From the NCBI GenBank assembly GCA_964509475.1, contig CAZDXJ010000001.1, positions 1 to 64,000 on the forward strand: DNA of 64,000 nucleotides. The letters run 5' to 3'. This document shows positions 7,676 through 15,371 of the stretch, one piece after another. How positions within the stretch are numbered: position 1 is the stretch's first letter; every line of letters begins with the position of its first letter. The translations under genes and the position numbers were made by a program. This DNA comes from CAZDXJ01 sp964509475. Its GTDB lineage: Bacteria > Pseudomonadota > Gammaproteobacteria > Methylococcales > Methylomonadaceae. The notes beneath the pieces are model-generated. The model ran no database searches. It worked only from the letters and a program-made list of their open reading frames with translations, and was not told the origin of the DNA.

Positions 7676-9664
7676 TTACTTTCTTTCTGAATTTGAGGCA
7701 ATATTTGCTGAACAAGAGCTTTGACCCCATATTCTATTATCAGTTTCCAGTTGATGGATATTTTGCATGAATTGATGCAAGTTATTCAGCTTATCTTTAT
7801 ATTTCCCGTAAAAACGCCCTGTAATTCCTTTATAAATTTGGTGATCATCAATGATGAAAGTTTCTTCACCAAAAGAAGCGACGCCCAGGTTTGGATTTTT
7901 TCTATTTCCGAAAATGGAATGACCCATAAATGCGTTACATGTATTTTTCAATCCCAGGTAATGTGCCAAAGAAGGCGTGAAGTCAATACTTGTCGCATAA
8001 TGGGCATCGAAAGTTTTAGGGATTTTTTTTATAGGGTCGTAAATTATCAAGGGAATCTGATCTACAAAAATATGTTGATAAGGTCTTTTGAATTTTGAAG
8101 GTCTGTCGAAGGCTTGGGTAAAGGGCTTGTCATAATAATGTGCATGATCCGCTGTAAAAATCAATATCGTGTTTTTGGCATATGAAGAATTGATAAAGTA
8201 ATGCCAGAACTTTCCGAATGAATTATCCAGGTTATGTATTGTATTCAAGGAGGGGTTGTTACCCTTACCGTATGCTACTCCATCCTTACTGATATCCAGG
8301 AAAGCGTGAGTTTCCAGGTTATAGATTCCGATAAAAAATGGCTGTTTGCGCTCTTTATTTTCATGTTTTTTAAATAACTTGATAAGGCCGCGAAAAAACT
8401 GTTGATCCGATAATCCAATTTGTTTTGCGGGTTTTTCGGTTAAAATGGAACCGGTCAGGAAATTCTCTGCCATAACGACATTATCAAAACCTATAGCATA
8501 GAGCATTTTATCAAGAAAGGTGGCTTTGCTAAATTGAGATGTGGTAAAATAGGTATTATAGCCATGAGTTTTTAATAAATGAGGGAGACAGAAATAGTCT
8601 GTCTTTGGCATGTTTTTATAGTTGTCATGCCATCCTCCGACACCGCCATATGTCGGATAGAGCGAACAAAGTTGTCCATGTAGCCCCCGGTAGGTGGCTG
8701 CGGTATGGTTAAAGTAATTGTCAATTACCATTGTATTTGCATGATTTGCAAATCTTTCCAAATTTGGTGTCAAGTCTGGGTAATCAGAATTGTAAACATC
8801 CGTATTTCTTGCAGAAAAGCCTTCTGTAAAAAAAACAATAATATTGGGAAGCGTATGTGATTCTATCCGGGTTGAGGGTATAAATACAGGTGGGGATTGG
8901 TATATTTTTGTCTTGATTAATGGGTATGTGGATTCAGAGTTGTAGTAAAATTTGAATTCCCTTGCGGTGTCTAGAGAATTTTTTGATACAGCTTTGATAG
9001 GTGATGGTCGGGAAAACAATGTGTCAGTTAAAGCTGCAAGTGGAGGTAATGATGGTAAGCGGTTGTCCCATAGAAATTCATCATAAAGTTCTTTAGGTGA
9101 ATTGTTTATTTTGGGGTATATGAGGCTGGGAACTAATACCGCTACTCCAGCTAGGCTAAGAAAAACTTTAAGTTGTCGATTTTTTTTAATTTTTCTCGTT
9201 GTGTAATCCAGGTTTTTTGTTTTTTTACTTTTTTCTAAAGTTATTATGATTAAAGTGAACAAAATTATTGAAATAACGGCACCAATAATTAATATATAAT
9301 TTAGAACAAGCTCAATATGATTGATGTTATTGAGTGCGAGTTTGGTTATAAATTCTCCGGTTCTGTAATAGGATGTGGCTTGAATGATGTAACTGAAATA
9401 GAATAAAAATAATAAAAAATATGCGATTATTCGAGGCCATTTTTTTTGTTTGACAAAATAATATCCTAATATAATTGTAAAAATACATTCAATAAAATAT
9501 ATATCAAATACATTGATTATCAATTTTATATTGTCTGTCAAGGCGTTTGTTTCGGGCCATTTTATCTGGGTAAACAATACGGATAAACAGCCAATAAAAG
9601 TTATTGCTACAGTTAGTGTATATATCGATTCGGGGTTTGTTATTTTTGTCCCTTTGCTGTTCAT
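7676..9664 (-). CDS. LTA synthase / sulfatase-fold membrane phosphotransferase
   Basis: Integral membrane enzyme of the alkaline phosphatase superfamily. About five hydrophobic segments lie in the first 175 residues, followed by a periplasmic catalytic domain. Visible motifs are NIIVFFTEGFSARN (metal site), NHTAATYRGLHGQLC (the Thr expected to be the nucleophile), FIGIYNLETHAF and ILIFTADHAHYY. Relatives transfer phosphoglycerol or phosphoethanolamine to glycans or lipid A, or act as sulfatases; the substrate here cannot be read. The gene is clearly richer in A and T than mtaB and the fumarase gene on either side, with many AAA, ATT and AAT codons, which suggests lateral acquisition. An ATG at 9664 opens the frame. 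Confidence 0.8.
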   Translation of the reverse strand: MNSKGTKITNPESIYTLTVAITFIGCLSVLFTQIKWPETNALTDNIKLIINVFDIYFIECIFTIILGYYFVKQKKWPRIIAYFLLFLFYFSYIIQATSYYRTGEFITKLALNNINHIELVLNYILIIGAVISIILFTLIIITLEKSKKTKNLDYTTRKIKKNRQLKVFLSLAGVAVLVPSLIYPKINNSPKELYDEFLWDNRLPSLPPLAALTDTLFSRPSPIKAVSKNSLDTAREFKFYYNSESTYPLIKTKIYQSPPVFIPSTRIESHTLPNIIVFFTEGFSARNTDVYNSDYPDLTPNLERFANHANTMVIDNYFNHTAATYRGLHGQLCSLYPTYGGVGGWHDNYKNMPKTDYFCLPHLLKTHGYNTYFTTSQFSKATFLDKMLYAIGFDNVVMAENFLTGSILTEKPAKQIGLSDQQFFRGLIKLFKKHENKERKQPFFIGIYNLETHAFLDISKDGVAYGKGNNPSLNTIHNLDNSFGKFWHYFINSSYAKNTILIFTADHAHYYDKPFTQAFDRPSKFKRPYQHIFVDQIPLIIYDPIKKIPKTFDAHYATSIDFTPSLAHYLGLKNTCNAFMGHSIFGNRKNPNLGVASFGEETFIIDDHQIYKGITGRFYGKYKDKLNNLHQFMQNIHQLETDNRIWGQSSCSANIASNSERK

Positions 9665-9782
9665 GGTTTTTATAGTAGTTTTAATGGATTTTGATGCAGC
9701 TAATAATTTTTATGTACCCATATATTGGTGGGGTGATAAGTTTATATAGTGCATTTTTGCGTGTTTTTAGTAAGGTAGTGTC

Positions 9783-11321
9783 ATGAGTGTGATTCGTCAA
9801 GAAGATTTTATACAGAGTATTGCCGATGCTTTGCAATACATTTCCTATTACCATCCGCCGGATTTTATCCAGGCCATGTATCAGGCTTATTTGAAAGAAC
9901 AAAATCCTGCCGCCAGGGATGCGATGGCGCAGATTTTGATTAATTCGCGGATGAGTGCCGAGGGACACCGGCCTATTTGTCAGGATACCGGCATTGTCAG
10001 CGTTTTTTTGAAAATCGGCATGGGTGTGCGCTGGCAGACCGGCTTGAGTATAAACGATATGGTCAATGAAGGCGTGCGGCGCGCCTATTTACATCCCGAT
10101 AATGTTTTGCGTGCGTCGGTTTTAAGCGACCCGGCCGGAAAACGTATCAATACCCGTGATAACACGCCGGCGGTGATTCATATGGAAGTCGTGCCGGGGA
10201 ATACTGTCGAAGTTGATATTGCTGCCAAAGGCGGCGGCTCAGAGGCAAAATCCAAATTTGTCATGCTCAATCCTTCCGACAGTATTGTCGATTGGGTGTT
10301 GGCTACGGTGCCGACGATGGGGGCGGGCTGGTGTCCGCCGGGCATTCTCGGTATTGGTATTGGCGGAACGGCGGAAAAAGCCATGCTGATGGCCAAGCAG
10401 GCCTGTATGGAGTCCATCGATATCCAGGCTTTGCAGGAACGCGGCGCCAACAATACCGTTGAGGCCCTGCGTCTGGAGTTGTATCAGAAAGTCAACGCTC
10501 TGGGTATTGGTGCCCAGGGTTTGGGGGGATTGACCACCGTACTGGATGTCAAGATCAGGGATTATCCGACCCATGCGGCCAATAAACCGGTGGCGATGAT
10601 TCCCAATTGCGCGGCAACCCGGCATATCCGTTTTGAACTGGACGGTTCCGGCATTGCCGAACTGCCCGTTCCCAAATTGCAGGATTGGCCCGAGATTAGC
10701 CAGAATGCAAAGACCCAGGCCCGCCGGGTTAATCTTGACAATATCCGGCGTGAAGACATTGCGCAATGGCAGCCGGGTGAGACCTTGTTATTGACCGGGA
10801 CGTTATTGACCGGGCGGGATGCCGCTCATAAACGCTTGCTTGAATTATTGGAAAACGGCGAGTCATTGCCTGCTGGCGTCGATTTTGACAATCGTTTTAT
10901 TTATTATGTGGGCCCGGTCGATGCGGTTGGCGATGAGGTTGTGGGTCCGGCCGGGCCGACAACGGCAACCCGCATGGATAAATTCACTGAACCATTATTG
11001 GCGAAAACCGGTTTGTTGGGCATGATTGGCAAGGCGGAGCGTGGGCCGGCGGCAATAGCGGCGATCAAAAAACATCGGGCCGTTTATCTGACTGCGGTCG
11101 GTGGCGCCGCTTTTCTGGTCGCAAAAGCGATTCGCAAGGCCCGGGTACTGGCGTTTGAGGATTTGGGCATGGAGGCGATACATGAGTTTGTGGTCGAGGA
11201 TATGCCGGTTACCGTTGCCGTTGATGTGCAGGGCCGGTCGGTACATGAGAGCGGGCCTCGCTATTGGCGTTCCCGGATAGCGGATATAGCGGTTGTTCAG
11301 GTGATGCAAACTGACTTATAA
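9783..11321 (+). CDS. fumarate hydratase class I (iron-sulfur)
   Basis: Single-chain [4Fe-4S] fumarase of 512 aa that hydrates fumarate to malate in the TCA cycle. The N-terminal alpha-like domain carries C66 in RPICQDTG and a second cysteine in GAGWCPPGILGIGIGG. A third conserved cysteine is in IPNCAATRHI, giving the three cluster ligands typical of class I enzymes. The C-terminal beta-like domain has VGPVDAVGDEVVGPAGPTTATRMD and the conserved substrate-binding region AAIKKHRAVYLTAVGGAA. It is oxygen-sensitive in characterised relatives. The start is an ATG with AAGG about 8 nt upstream. The next gene follows closely on the same strand. Confidence 0.93.
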   Translation: MSVIRQEDFIQSIADALQYISYYHPPDFIQAMYQAYLKEQNPAARDAMAQILINSRMSAEGHRPICQDTGIVSVFLKIGMGVRWQTGLSINDMVNEGVRRAYLHPDNVLRASVLSDPAGKRINTRDNTPAVIHMEVVPGNTVEVDIAAKGGGSEAKSKFVMLNPSDSIVDWVLATVPTMGAGWCPPGILGIGIGGTAEKAMLMAKQACMESIDIQALQERGANNTVEALRLELYQKVNALGIGAQGLGGLTTVLDVKIRDYPTHAANKPVAMIPNCAATRHIRFELDGSGIAELPVPKLQDWPEISQNAKTQARRVNLDNIRREDIAQWQPGETLLLTGTLLTGRDAAHKRLLELLENGESLPAGVDFDNRFIYYVGPVDAVGDEVVGPAGPTTATRMDKFTEPLLAKTGLLGMIGKAERGPAAIAAIKKHRAVYLTAVGGAAFLVAKAIRKARVLAFEDLGMEAIHEFVVEDMPVTVAVDVQGRSVHESGPRYWRSRIADIAVVQVMQTDL

Positions 11322-11355
11322 ACATTTGCATGGTAAATTTAAAAAAGAGAGAGTG

Positions 11356-11898
11356 ATGTTGTTAAAAAGGCTGTTGTTTTTATTTTTGATATTCAATTTG
11401 GCTGCTTGTGTCACCAACAAGGAAAATCTGCAGCAAACGGCGATGTTGCAACATTCCGGAACCGGAGCGTTACTGATTTCTCCGATTGTGTTTGCCGAAA
11501 AATCCTATATCCGGGATGCGGTGAAAAATGAATGCCGGTTGCCGGAAAAATTGACGGGTTTCATAAAACAGTATGCGGCCGGACAATATGCGGATATTGG
11601 GTCGGGAGGTGGGCCGAAATCCGGTGATGCGCAGATTTTGACGATTGAAATTATCGATGTAATGGGGTCTCGTGGTGGCGCATGGTCTGGCGGCAAGATG
11701 GTGATGATCGAGGGAAAACTGACCCAAAATGGCCGCTTGCTTGGTAATTTCAAAGGCCGACGTGTTTCAGGAGGCGGCGTATTTGGCGCCTATAAAGGAA
11801 CTTGTGCGATCCTTGGGCGTTGCGTCAAAGCATTGGGAAAAGATATTGCCGCATGGCTGACCGCGCCATCGGAAGGGGCTGTTTTGGGTGATATGTAA
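11356..11898 (+). CDS. small outer-membrane-type lipoprotein, DUF4410-like
   Basis: Begins with a lipobox signal peptide, LLKRLLFLFLIFNLAAC, so Cys 18 would be the lipidated residue. The mature part contains DIGSGGGPKSGDAQILTIEI and a glycine-rich segment around RRVSGGGVFGAYKG that resembles DUF4410 lipoproteins; this assignment is by resemblance only. The ATG at 11356 has GAGAGA just upstream; longer frames starting at a TTG at 11326 would put ten charged residues ahead of the signal peptide. It lies 34 nt behind the fumarase gene and is followed by a strong hairpin, so the two probably form one transcript. Function unknown. Confidence 0.75.
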   Translation: MLLKRLLFLFLIFNLAACVTNKENLQQTAMLQHSGTGALLISPIVFAEKSYIRDAVKNECRLPEKLTGFIKQYAAGQYADIGSGGGPKSGDAQILTIEIIDVMGSRGGAWSGGKMVMIEGKLTQNGRLLGNFKGRRVSGGGVFGAYKGTCAILGRCVKALGKDIAAWLTAPSEGAVLGDM

Positions 11899-11940
11899 TA
11901 TTTCCCTCTTTAGCGGTCGTGCTAAAAGAGGGAAATATGT
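11898..11940 (+). terminator. hairpin terminator after lipoprotein gene
   Basis: Arms TATTTCCCTCTTTAGC and GCTAAAAGAGGGAAATA enclose the loop GGTCGT, with a single bulged base. It begins directly after the lipoprotein stop codon. The A/T-rich base of the stem would serve as the U tract in either direction, so it may also serve phnA, which converges from the right. Confidence 0.8.
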
Positions 11941-11963
11941 TGTTTACCTTTCGGATGTTGCGG

Positions 11964-12545
11964 TCAACCCGCTTTTTTGACGAACTGGGTCAAAATAACG
12001 ATTCGTTGACCGTTTACGCGGCCTTCAATTTGTTCCGGGTTATTGCTGACCAAAGTAATTCCACGCACGGCAGTACCGCGTTTGGCGGTAAAATTGGCGC
12101 CTTTCACGTTTAAGTCCTTTATCAGTGTCACGGTGTCACCGGCTTGGAGTAAGGCTCCGTTACTATCCAGATGCCTGATTTCATCTTCCGTGTTGACAGG
12201 AAGGAGTCCTTTTTTCGCCCAAGCCAGGGTTTCATCATCCAGATACAGCATATCGAGTAAATCCTGCGCCCAGCTTTCATCGCCAAGCCGCGTAAGTATG
12301 CGCCAGGCCATGACTTGCACAGCGGCTACCGGACTCCACATACTGTCATTGAGACAGCGCCAGTGATGCACATCAATTTTTTCGGGGTCTTCTATTTGCT
12401 CATAACAATGTTGGCAAATAAGGATATGTTCATCGGCATTGCTATTTACGCTTGGAGATACTTCATAGGCGCGCAAATCTTCCGTTGCACTGCATAGCTC
12501 ACATTTTGAGCCGCTGCGTGTGTGTAACTCTTGTTCTATAGTCAT
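11964..12545 (-). CDS. yjdM: PhnA/YjdM family zinc-binding protein
   Basis: 193 aa. The N-terminal zinc ribbon has SGSKCELC and ICQHCYEQ, four cysteines in two CxxC pairs. The C-terminal domain has the PhnA signature DSNGALLQAGDTVTLIKDLNVKG. Despite the historical name (alkylphosphonate operon protein), E. coli YjdM/PhnA is not part of the C-P lyase and its function is unclear. It is larger than E. coli PhnA, with a central insertion around WRILTRLGDESWAQDLLDM. No phosphonate genes are nearby. It stands alone on the minus strand, facing the fumarase-lipoprotein unit. Confidence 0.85.
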   Translation of the reverse strand: MTIEQELHTRSGSKCELCSATEDLRAYEVSPSVNSNADEHILICQHCYEQIEDPEKIDVHHWRCLNDSMWSPVAAVQVMAWRILTRLGDESWAQDLLDMLYLDDETLAWAKKGLLPVNTEDEIRHLDSNGALLQAGDTVTLIKDLNVKGANFTAKRGTAVRGITLVSNNPEQIEGRVNGQRIVILTQFVKKAG

Positions 12546-12737
12546 ATATTTTGTAGTCCAACCAGTTTATTTCTCGCGCACATTATACTGGAAATCGTAT
12601 GTTTTTATTGTTACAGGCAATAATTTTTCTGATTTGCGCTGGTAGTCTTAAGTCTCTACACTTGATTTATACAGAATAGTAGCATAGACACTATTTTATA
12701 TTAATAGCAGAGCTGTTAGACGAGAACCGTTAATAGT

Positions 12738-12749
12738 AGTAATGTTACT
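12738..12749. promoter_or_regulatory. possible operator, short inverted repeat before HTH regulator gene
   Basis: AGTAATGTTACT is an inverted repeat (AGTAA / TTACT) ending 3 nt before the ATG of the double-HTH regulator gene. Such a position would suit autoregulation, as in many xre genes. The repeat is short and there is no second copy that I can match convincingly, so confidence is low. Confidence 0.3.
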
Positions 12750-12751
12750 GT

Positions 12752-13465
12752 ATGAAAAGAGAGCGAATATTTACTCAGGCCGAAAAAGATGCAGCGGTTC
12801 GGTTAAAAAAAATTTGGTATTCAAAGAAAAAAGAATTAAACCTGACACAAGAAAAAGTTGCTCAGATGTGCGGTTGGGGTAATCAATCAGCATTTGGAGC
12901 ATATCTCCACGCCAGAGTTCAGCTAAATGTTGAAGCTGTTTTAAAACTAGCTAAAGTATTAAAGGTTCATCCAGCTGAAATAATGCCAGAAATAGAGGCC
13001 CTATTGCCTGACTCAATTAATACCAACAATGAAAGTCGTTCTAATCTAAGTTATGGTTTAACTGATGGAGCATATAAAAAAATAAGGCATTCTATTGCCA
13101 GAAAAATTAAATTTATGCGAGAAAACGCCGGTCTTAATCAGCGTGAATTAGCAAGCAAGGCGGGTGTGTCTCAAAAAACGGTTTCAAACCTTGAAGACCC
13201 GGATTCGCATAGCTGTCAGCTTGATAAGTTGCAGTGCATTGCAGTTACGTTGGGTGTTGAGGTTTGGGAGTTAATAAAGCCTGATGAGGTAAAAGTTTTA
13301 GAAAGCAAGGAATCTGGTGCGGCTCTTAATGATGGCTTAACAGATGATGCAATGGAGTTTGCCAGGGCGTTTCAAGCGTTGCCACCAGAACAAAGAGCCG
13401 TACTTGAGCAAACCGCTAAGGCGTTTATTTCTACGGCTAAAAAACAAAATGGTAAGGTAGGTTGA
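12752..13465 (+). CDS. XRE-family regulator with two helix-turn-helix domains
   Basis: 237 aa. The first HTH (about residues 17-70) has LNLTQEKVAQMCGWGNQSAFGAYL; its spacing to AVLKLAKVLKVHPAEI is typical of phage repressors. The second HTH (about 108-165) has MRENAGLNQRELASKAGVSQ and KTVSNLEDPDSHS. A C-terminal helix (FARAFQALPPEQRAVLEQ) follows. There is no LexA-type peptidase domain. It is immediately followed by a HicB-like gene, and the region is AT-rich with a tRNA fragment downstream, so it is probably the regulator of a small mobile or toxin-antitoxin islet. No clear ribosome binding site precedes the ATG. Confidence 0.82.
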   Translation: MKRERIFTQAEKDAAVRLKKIWYSKKKELNLTQEKVAQMCGWGNQSAFGAYLHARVQLNVEAVLKLAKVLKVHPAEIMPEIEALLPDSINTNNESRSNLSYGLTDGAYKKIRHSIARKIKFMRENAGLNQRELASKAGVSQKTVSNLEDPDSHSCQLDKLQCIAVTLGVEVWELIKPDEVKVLESKESGAALNDGLTDDAMEFARAFQALPPEQRAVLEQTAKAFISTAKKQNGKVG

Positions 13466-13467
13466 TC

Positions 13468-13665
13468 ATGTACAAAATAGAATTTGAGCAGGAAGACGAT
13501 GGGCGCTGGATTGCTGAAATTGATGCGTTGCCGGGAGTTATGGTGTATGCCGATTCCAGGCAGCAGGCATTGATGAAAGTTGAAGCCTTGGCACTTAGAG
13601 TTTTAGCCGAACAGCTTGAGCAAGGTCAAACGCCCAAACAATTAGAACAGCTTTTTGCTGCATGA
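13468..13665 (+). CDS. hicB: HicB-like antitoxin
   Basis: Short protein (65 aa from the ATG at 13468) with the HicB fold signature: YKIEFEQEDDGRWIAEIDALPGVMVYADSRQQALMKVEALALRVLAEQ in broken form, that is a GRW-x-AE start, a P-G-V motif and an A-x-x-x-V helix. Orphan HicB-like proteins of this size usually pair with a HicA mRNA interferase encoded next to them. That partner gene starts at 13662, overlapping this stop codon by ATGA, but carries a nonsense codon. The antitoxin is thus probably an orphan. The TTG two codons upstream is a less likely start. Confidence 0.8.
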   Translation: MYKIEFEQEDDGRWIAEIDALPGVMVYADSRQQALMKVEALALRVLAEQLEQGQTPKQLEQLFAA

Positions 13666-13877
13666 GCCAATTTCCAGGCACCAAGGCAAAACGTGTGTTA
13701 GCCGCACTGATGCGTATTGGTTGGCGTGTGAAACGGCAAACTTCAGGTTCACACAAAATATTATCCCGTGAGGGGTAGCCAGATTTTGTTTTTGCCTTTT
13801 ATGACCGCGAAGAGCTTGGCCCGCGAATGCTTGCCCGTATTGCCAAGAAAACAGGGTCAAAGCCAGGCGGTTTATAA
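13662..13877 (+). pseudogene. hicA: HicA-like toxin, amber-interrupted
   Basis: Reading from the ATG at 13662 gives SQFPGTKAKRVLAALMRIGW, then VKRQTSGSHKILSREG, a TAG at 13776-13778, then PDFVFAFYDREELGPRMLAR and IAKKTGSKPGGL with a TAA at 13875-13877. The G-S-H-K/R motif contains the catalytic His of HicA mRNA interferases. In relatives the interrupted position is usually Trp (REGWPDF), so TGG to TAG is the simplest origin. No frameshift is needed. The catalytic His lies in the 38-residue N-terminal piece, but that piece lacks half the fold and should be inactive. It is translationally coupled to hicB. Confidence 0.82.
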
Positions 13878-14002
13878 TTGTCGTAAATCTGTCACCTTGT
13901 TAAGTTTCATGTAAGGTTTGGTGTAGTAAAAATGCAGTAGGAGTTGAAAGGGCGATAACTGCAAGTAATTGATATTATTGGTTAATTAAAATAAGTATGT
14001 TA

Positions 14003-14047
14003 CTGTTAATCACTAGATCGGTGGTTCGAGCCCGTCCGGGGGAGCCA
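14003..14047 (+). pseudogene. 3' fragment of tRNA-Asn(GTT), probable attachment-site scar
   Basis: CTGTTAATCACTAGATCGGT, then the T-arm GGTTCGAGCC and the acceptor 3' strand CGGGGGAGCCA. The order anticodon loop CTGTTAA, variable region, TTCGA loop and encoded CCA is that of a tRNA-Asn from base 32 onward. The sequence on its 5' side (AAGTATGTTA) cannot pair with the anticodon stem, and no D-arm is present. Several T-stem pairs are G-U. Three-prime tRNA fragments of this kind are left by tyrosine-recombinase elements. It is followed by an apparent terminator. No integrase remains nearby. Confidence 0.65.
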
Positions 14048-14052
14048 ATAAT

Positions 14053-14086
14053 CAAAGCCTTGGTAGAAATGCCGAGGCTTTTTTAT
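14053..14086 (+). terminator. Rho-independent terminator after tRNA-Asn fragment
   Basis: Arms AAAGCCTTGG and CCGAGGCTT with loop around TAGAAATG, followed by TTTTTT. It lies 6 nt after the CCA of the tRNA fragment, as expected for a tRNA terminator, and before the waaF gene. Confidence 0.7.
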
Positions 14087-14183
14087 GTCTGCTTTCTACA
14101 AATAAGCACAATAAACGTTTATCAAACTCTTCCTGGAGAGCTTTAAATTGCAATCTTGTCAAACTCTCGCGGAGGGAGTTTCC

Positions 14184-15215
14184 ATGATGTCTGATATTGT
14201 GAATTTGCCACGCCGCCGTATATTGGTTGTTGCGCCGAATTGGGTCGGGGATATGGTAATGGCGCAGAGTTTGTTTATTTCCCTGAAGCAACGTTACCCG
14301 AATTGTCAGATAGATGTGTTGGCGCCGGTTTGGACGGCACCTTTACTATACATGATGCCGGAAGTGACGGAAGCCATTGTGTCGCCATTGCAACGTGGTC
14401 AATTGGGAATTATGAAGCGTTATCAGTTCGGTAGAAAACTTCAAAAAAAAAACTACGATCAGGCGATTTTGCTGCCCAATTCTTTCAAATCCGCGTTGAT
14501 TCCATTTTTTGCAAAAATTCCCAGGCGAACGGGTTTTGTTGGCGAGCAACGATGGGGGGTGCTTAATGATGTGCGCCACTTGAATAAGAAGGTTTTACCA
14601 ATGACTGTGCAGCGATTTGTTGCCCTGGGTTGGGATGTTGTCGAGAATAAACCGGATTGTCCGGTGCCGGTTTTTGAGCTGAATGAACAAAGACTTATAG
14701 CTGTGTGTACAAAATTCTCCTTAGCGGCTGCCACAAACAAAATATTGGCTTTGTGTCCTGGCGCTGAGTATGGGCCGGCGAAGTGTTGGCCGGCGGCGTA
14801 TTATGCGGTTTGTGCCCGTGATAAATTAGAGCAAGGCTGGCAGGTTTGGCTGTTTGGTTCAGCAAATGATCAGGCAATTGCTGCAAAAATCAACCGGGGA
14901 ACAGGGGGGCTGTGCAGGGATCTAAGTGGAAAAACCAGTTTGCTGGAAGCGGTTTATTTGTTGTCGCTTTGTGATGTCGTGGTCAGCAATGATTCGGGAT
15001 TGATGCATGTTGCAGCTGCATTGGGTAAAAACTTGGTAGCTATCTATGGTTCTTCCGATCCGGGATTTACGCCGCCGCTCAATAAAGAGGCTTGCATCGT
15101 TTATGCCGGCATGGATTGTTCGCCTTGTTTTAAGCGGCAATGCCCTTTTGGGCACTATCGTTGTTTGCAGGACCTCAAACCTGAGGAGGTTTTGGCCAAG
15201 ATGGATGCGTTTTAG
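14184..15215 (+). CDS. waaF: ADP-heptose:LPS heptosyltransferase II
   Basis: GT9-family enzyme, 343 aa, that adds the second heptose to the lipopolysaccharide inner core on the cytoplasmic face. Visible parts are ILVVAPNWVGDMVMAQSLF near the N-terminus (acceptor-side loop), LALCPGAEYGPAKCWP (nucleotide-sugar side) and LCDVVVSNDSGLMHVAAALG followed by VAIYGSSDPGFTPPLN, all characteristic of RfaF. The ATG at 14184 is chosen because GGAGGG lies 7 nt upstream; an in-frame TTG at 14148 would add twelve residues without support. gmhB, another heptose-pathway gene, is at 45.6 kb. Confidence 0.92.
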   Translation: MMSDIVNLPRRRILVVAPNWVGDMVMAQSLFISLKQRYPNCQIDVLAPVWTAPLLYMMPEVTEAIVSPLQRGQLGIMKRYQFGRKLQKKNYDQAILLPNSFKSALIPFFAKIPRRTGFVGEQRWGVLNDVRHLNKKVLPMTVQRFVALGWDVVENKPDCPVPVFELNEQRLIAVCTKFSLAAATNKILALCPGAEYGPAKCWPAAYYAVCARDKLEQGWQVWLFGSANDQAIAAKINRGTGGLCRDLSGKTSLLEAVYLLSLCDVVVSNDSGLMHVAAALGKNLVAIYGSSDPGFTPPLNKEACIVYAGMDCSPCFKRQCPFGHYRCLQDLKPEEVLAKMDAF

Positions 15216-15371
15216 TGCTGTGGGCGCGTGTTAAAAGTTAATTTGCTATAATTTGCAGTATTGCAGACGAAAAAATAAAGAAAAAACGTAATCCAAGAGA
15301 TTTTAAATGTTACGTAATGTTTGCGTGAGTGTATTATTTATTTGGTTTTTAATTCACGATTTTATAAAAAT

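Noticed and set aside
9681..9968. Minus-strand frame across the fumarase 5' end
   Set aside because: Shadow of the well-supported fumarase gene.
12600..13900. Prophage remnant
   Set aside because: Apart from the XRE-type regulator and the tRNA fragment there are no phage structural, replication or integrase genes, so only an integrative-element scar is claimed.
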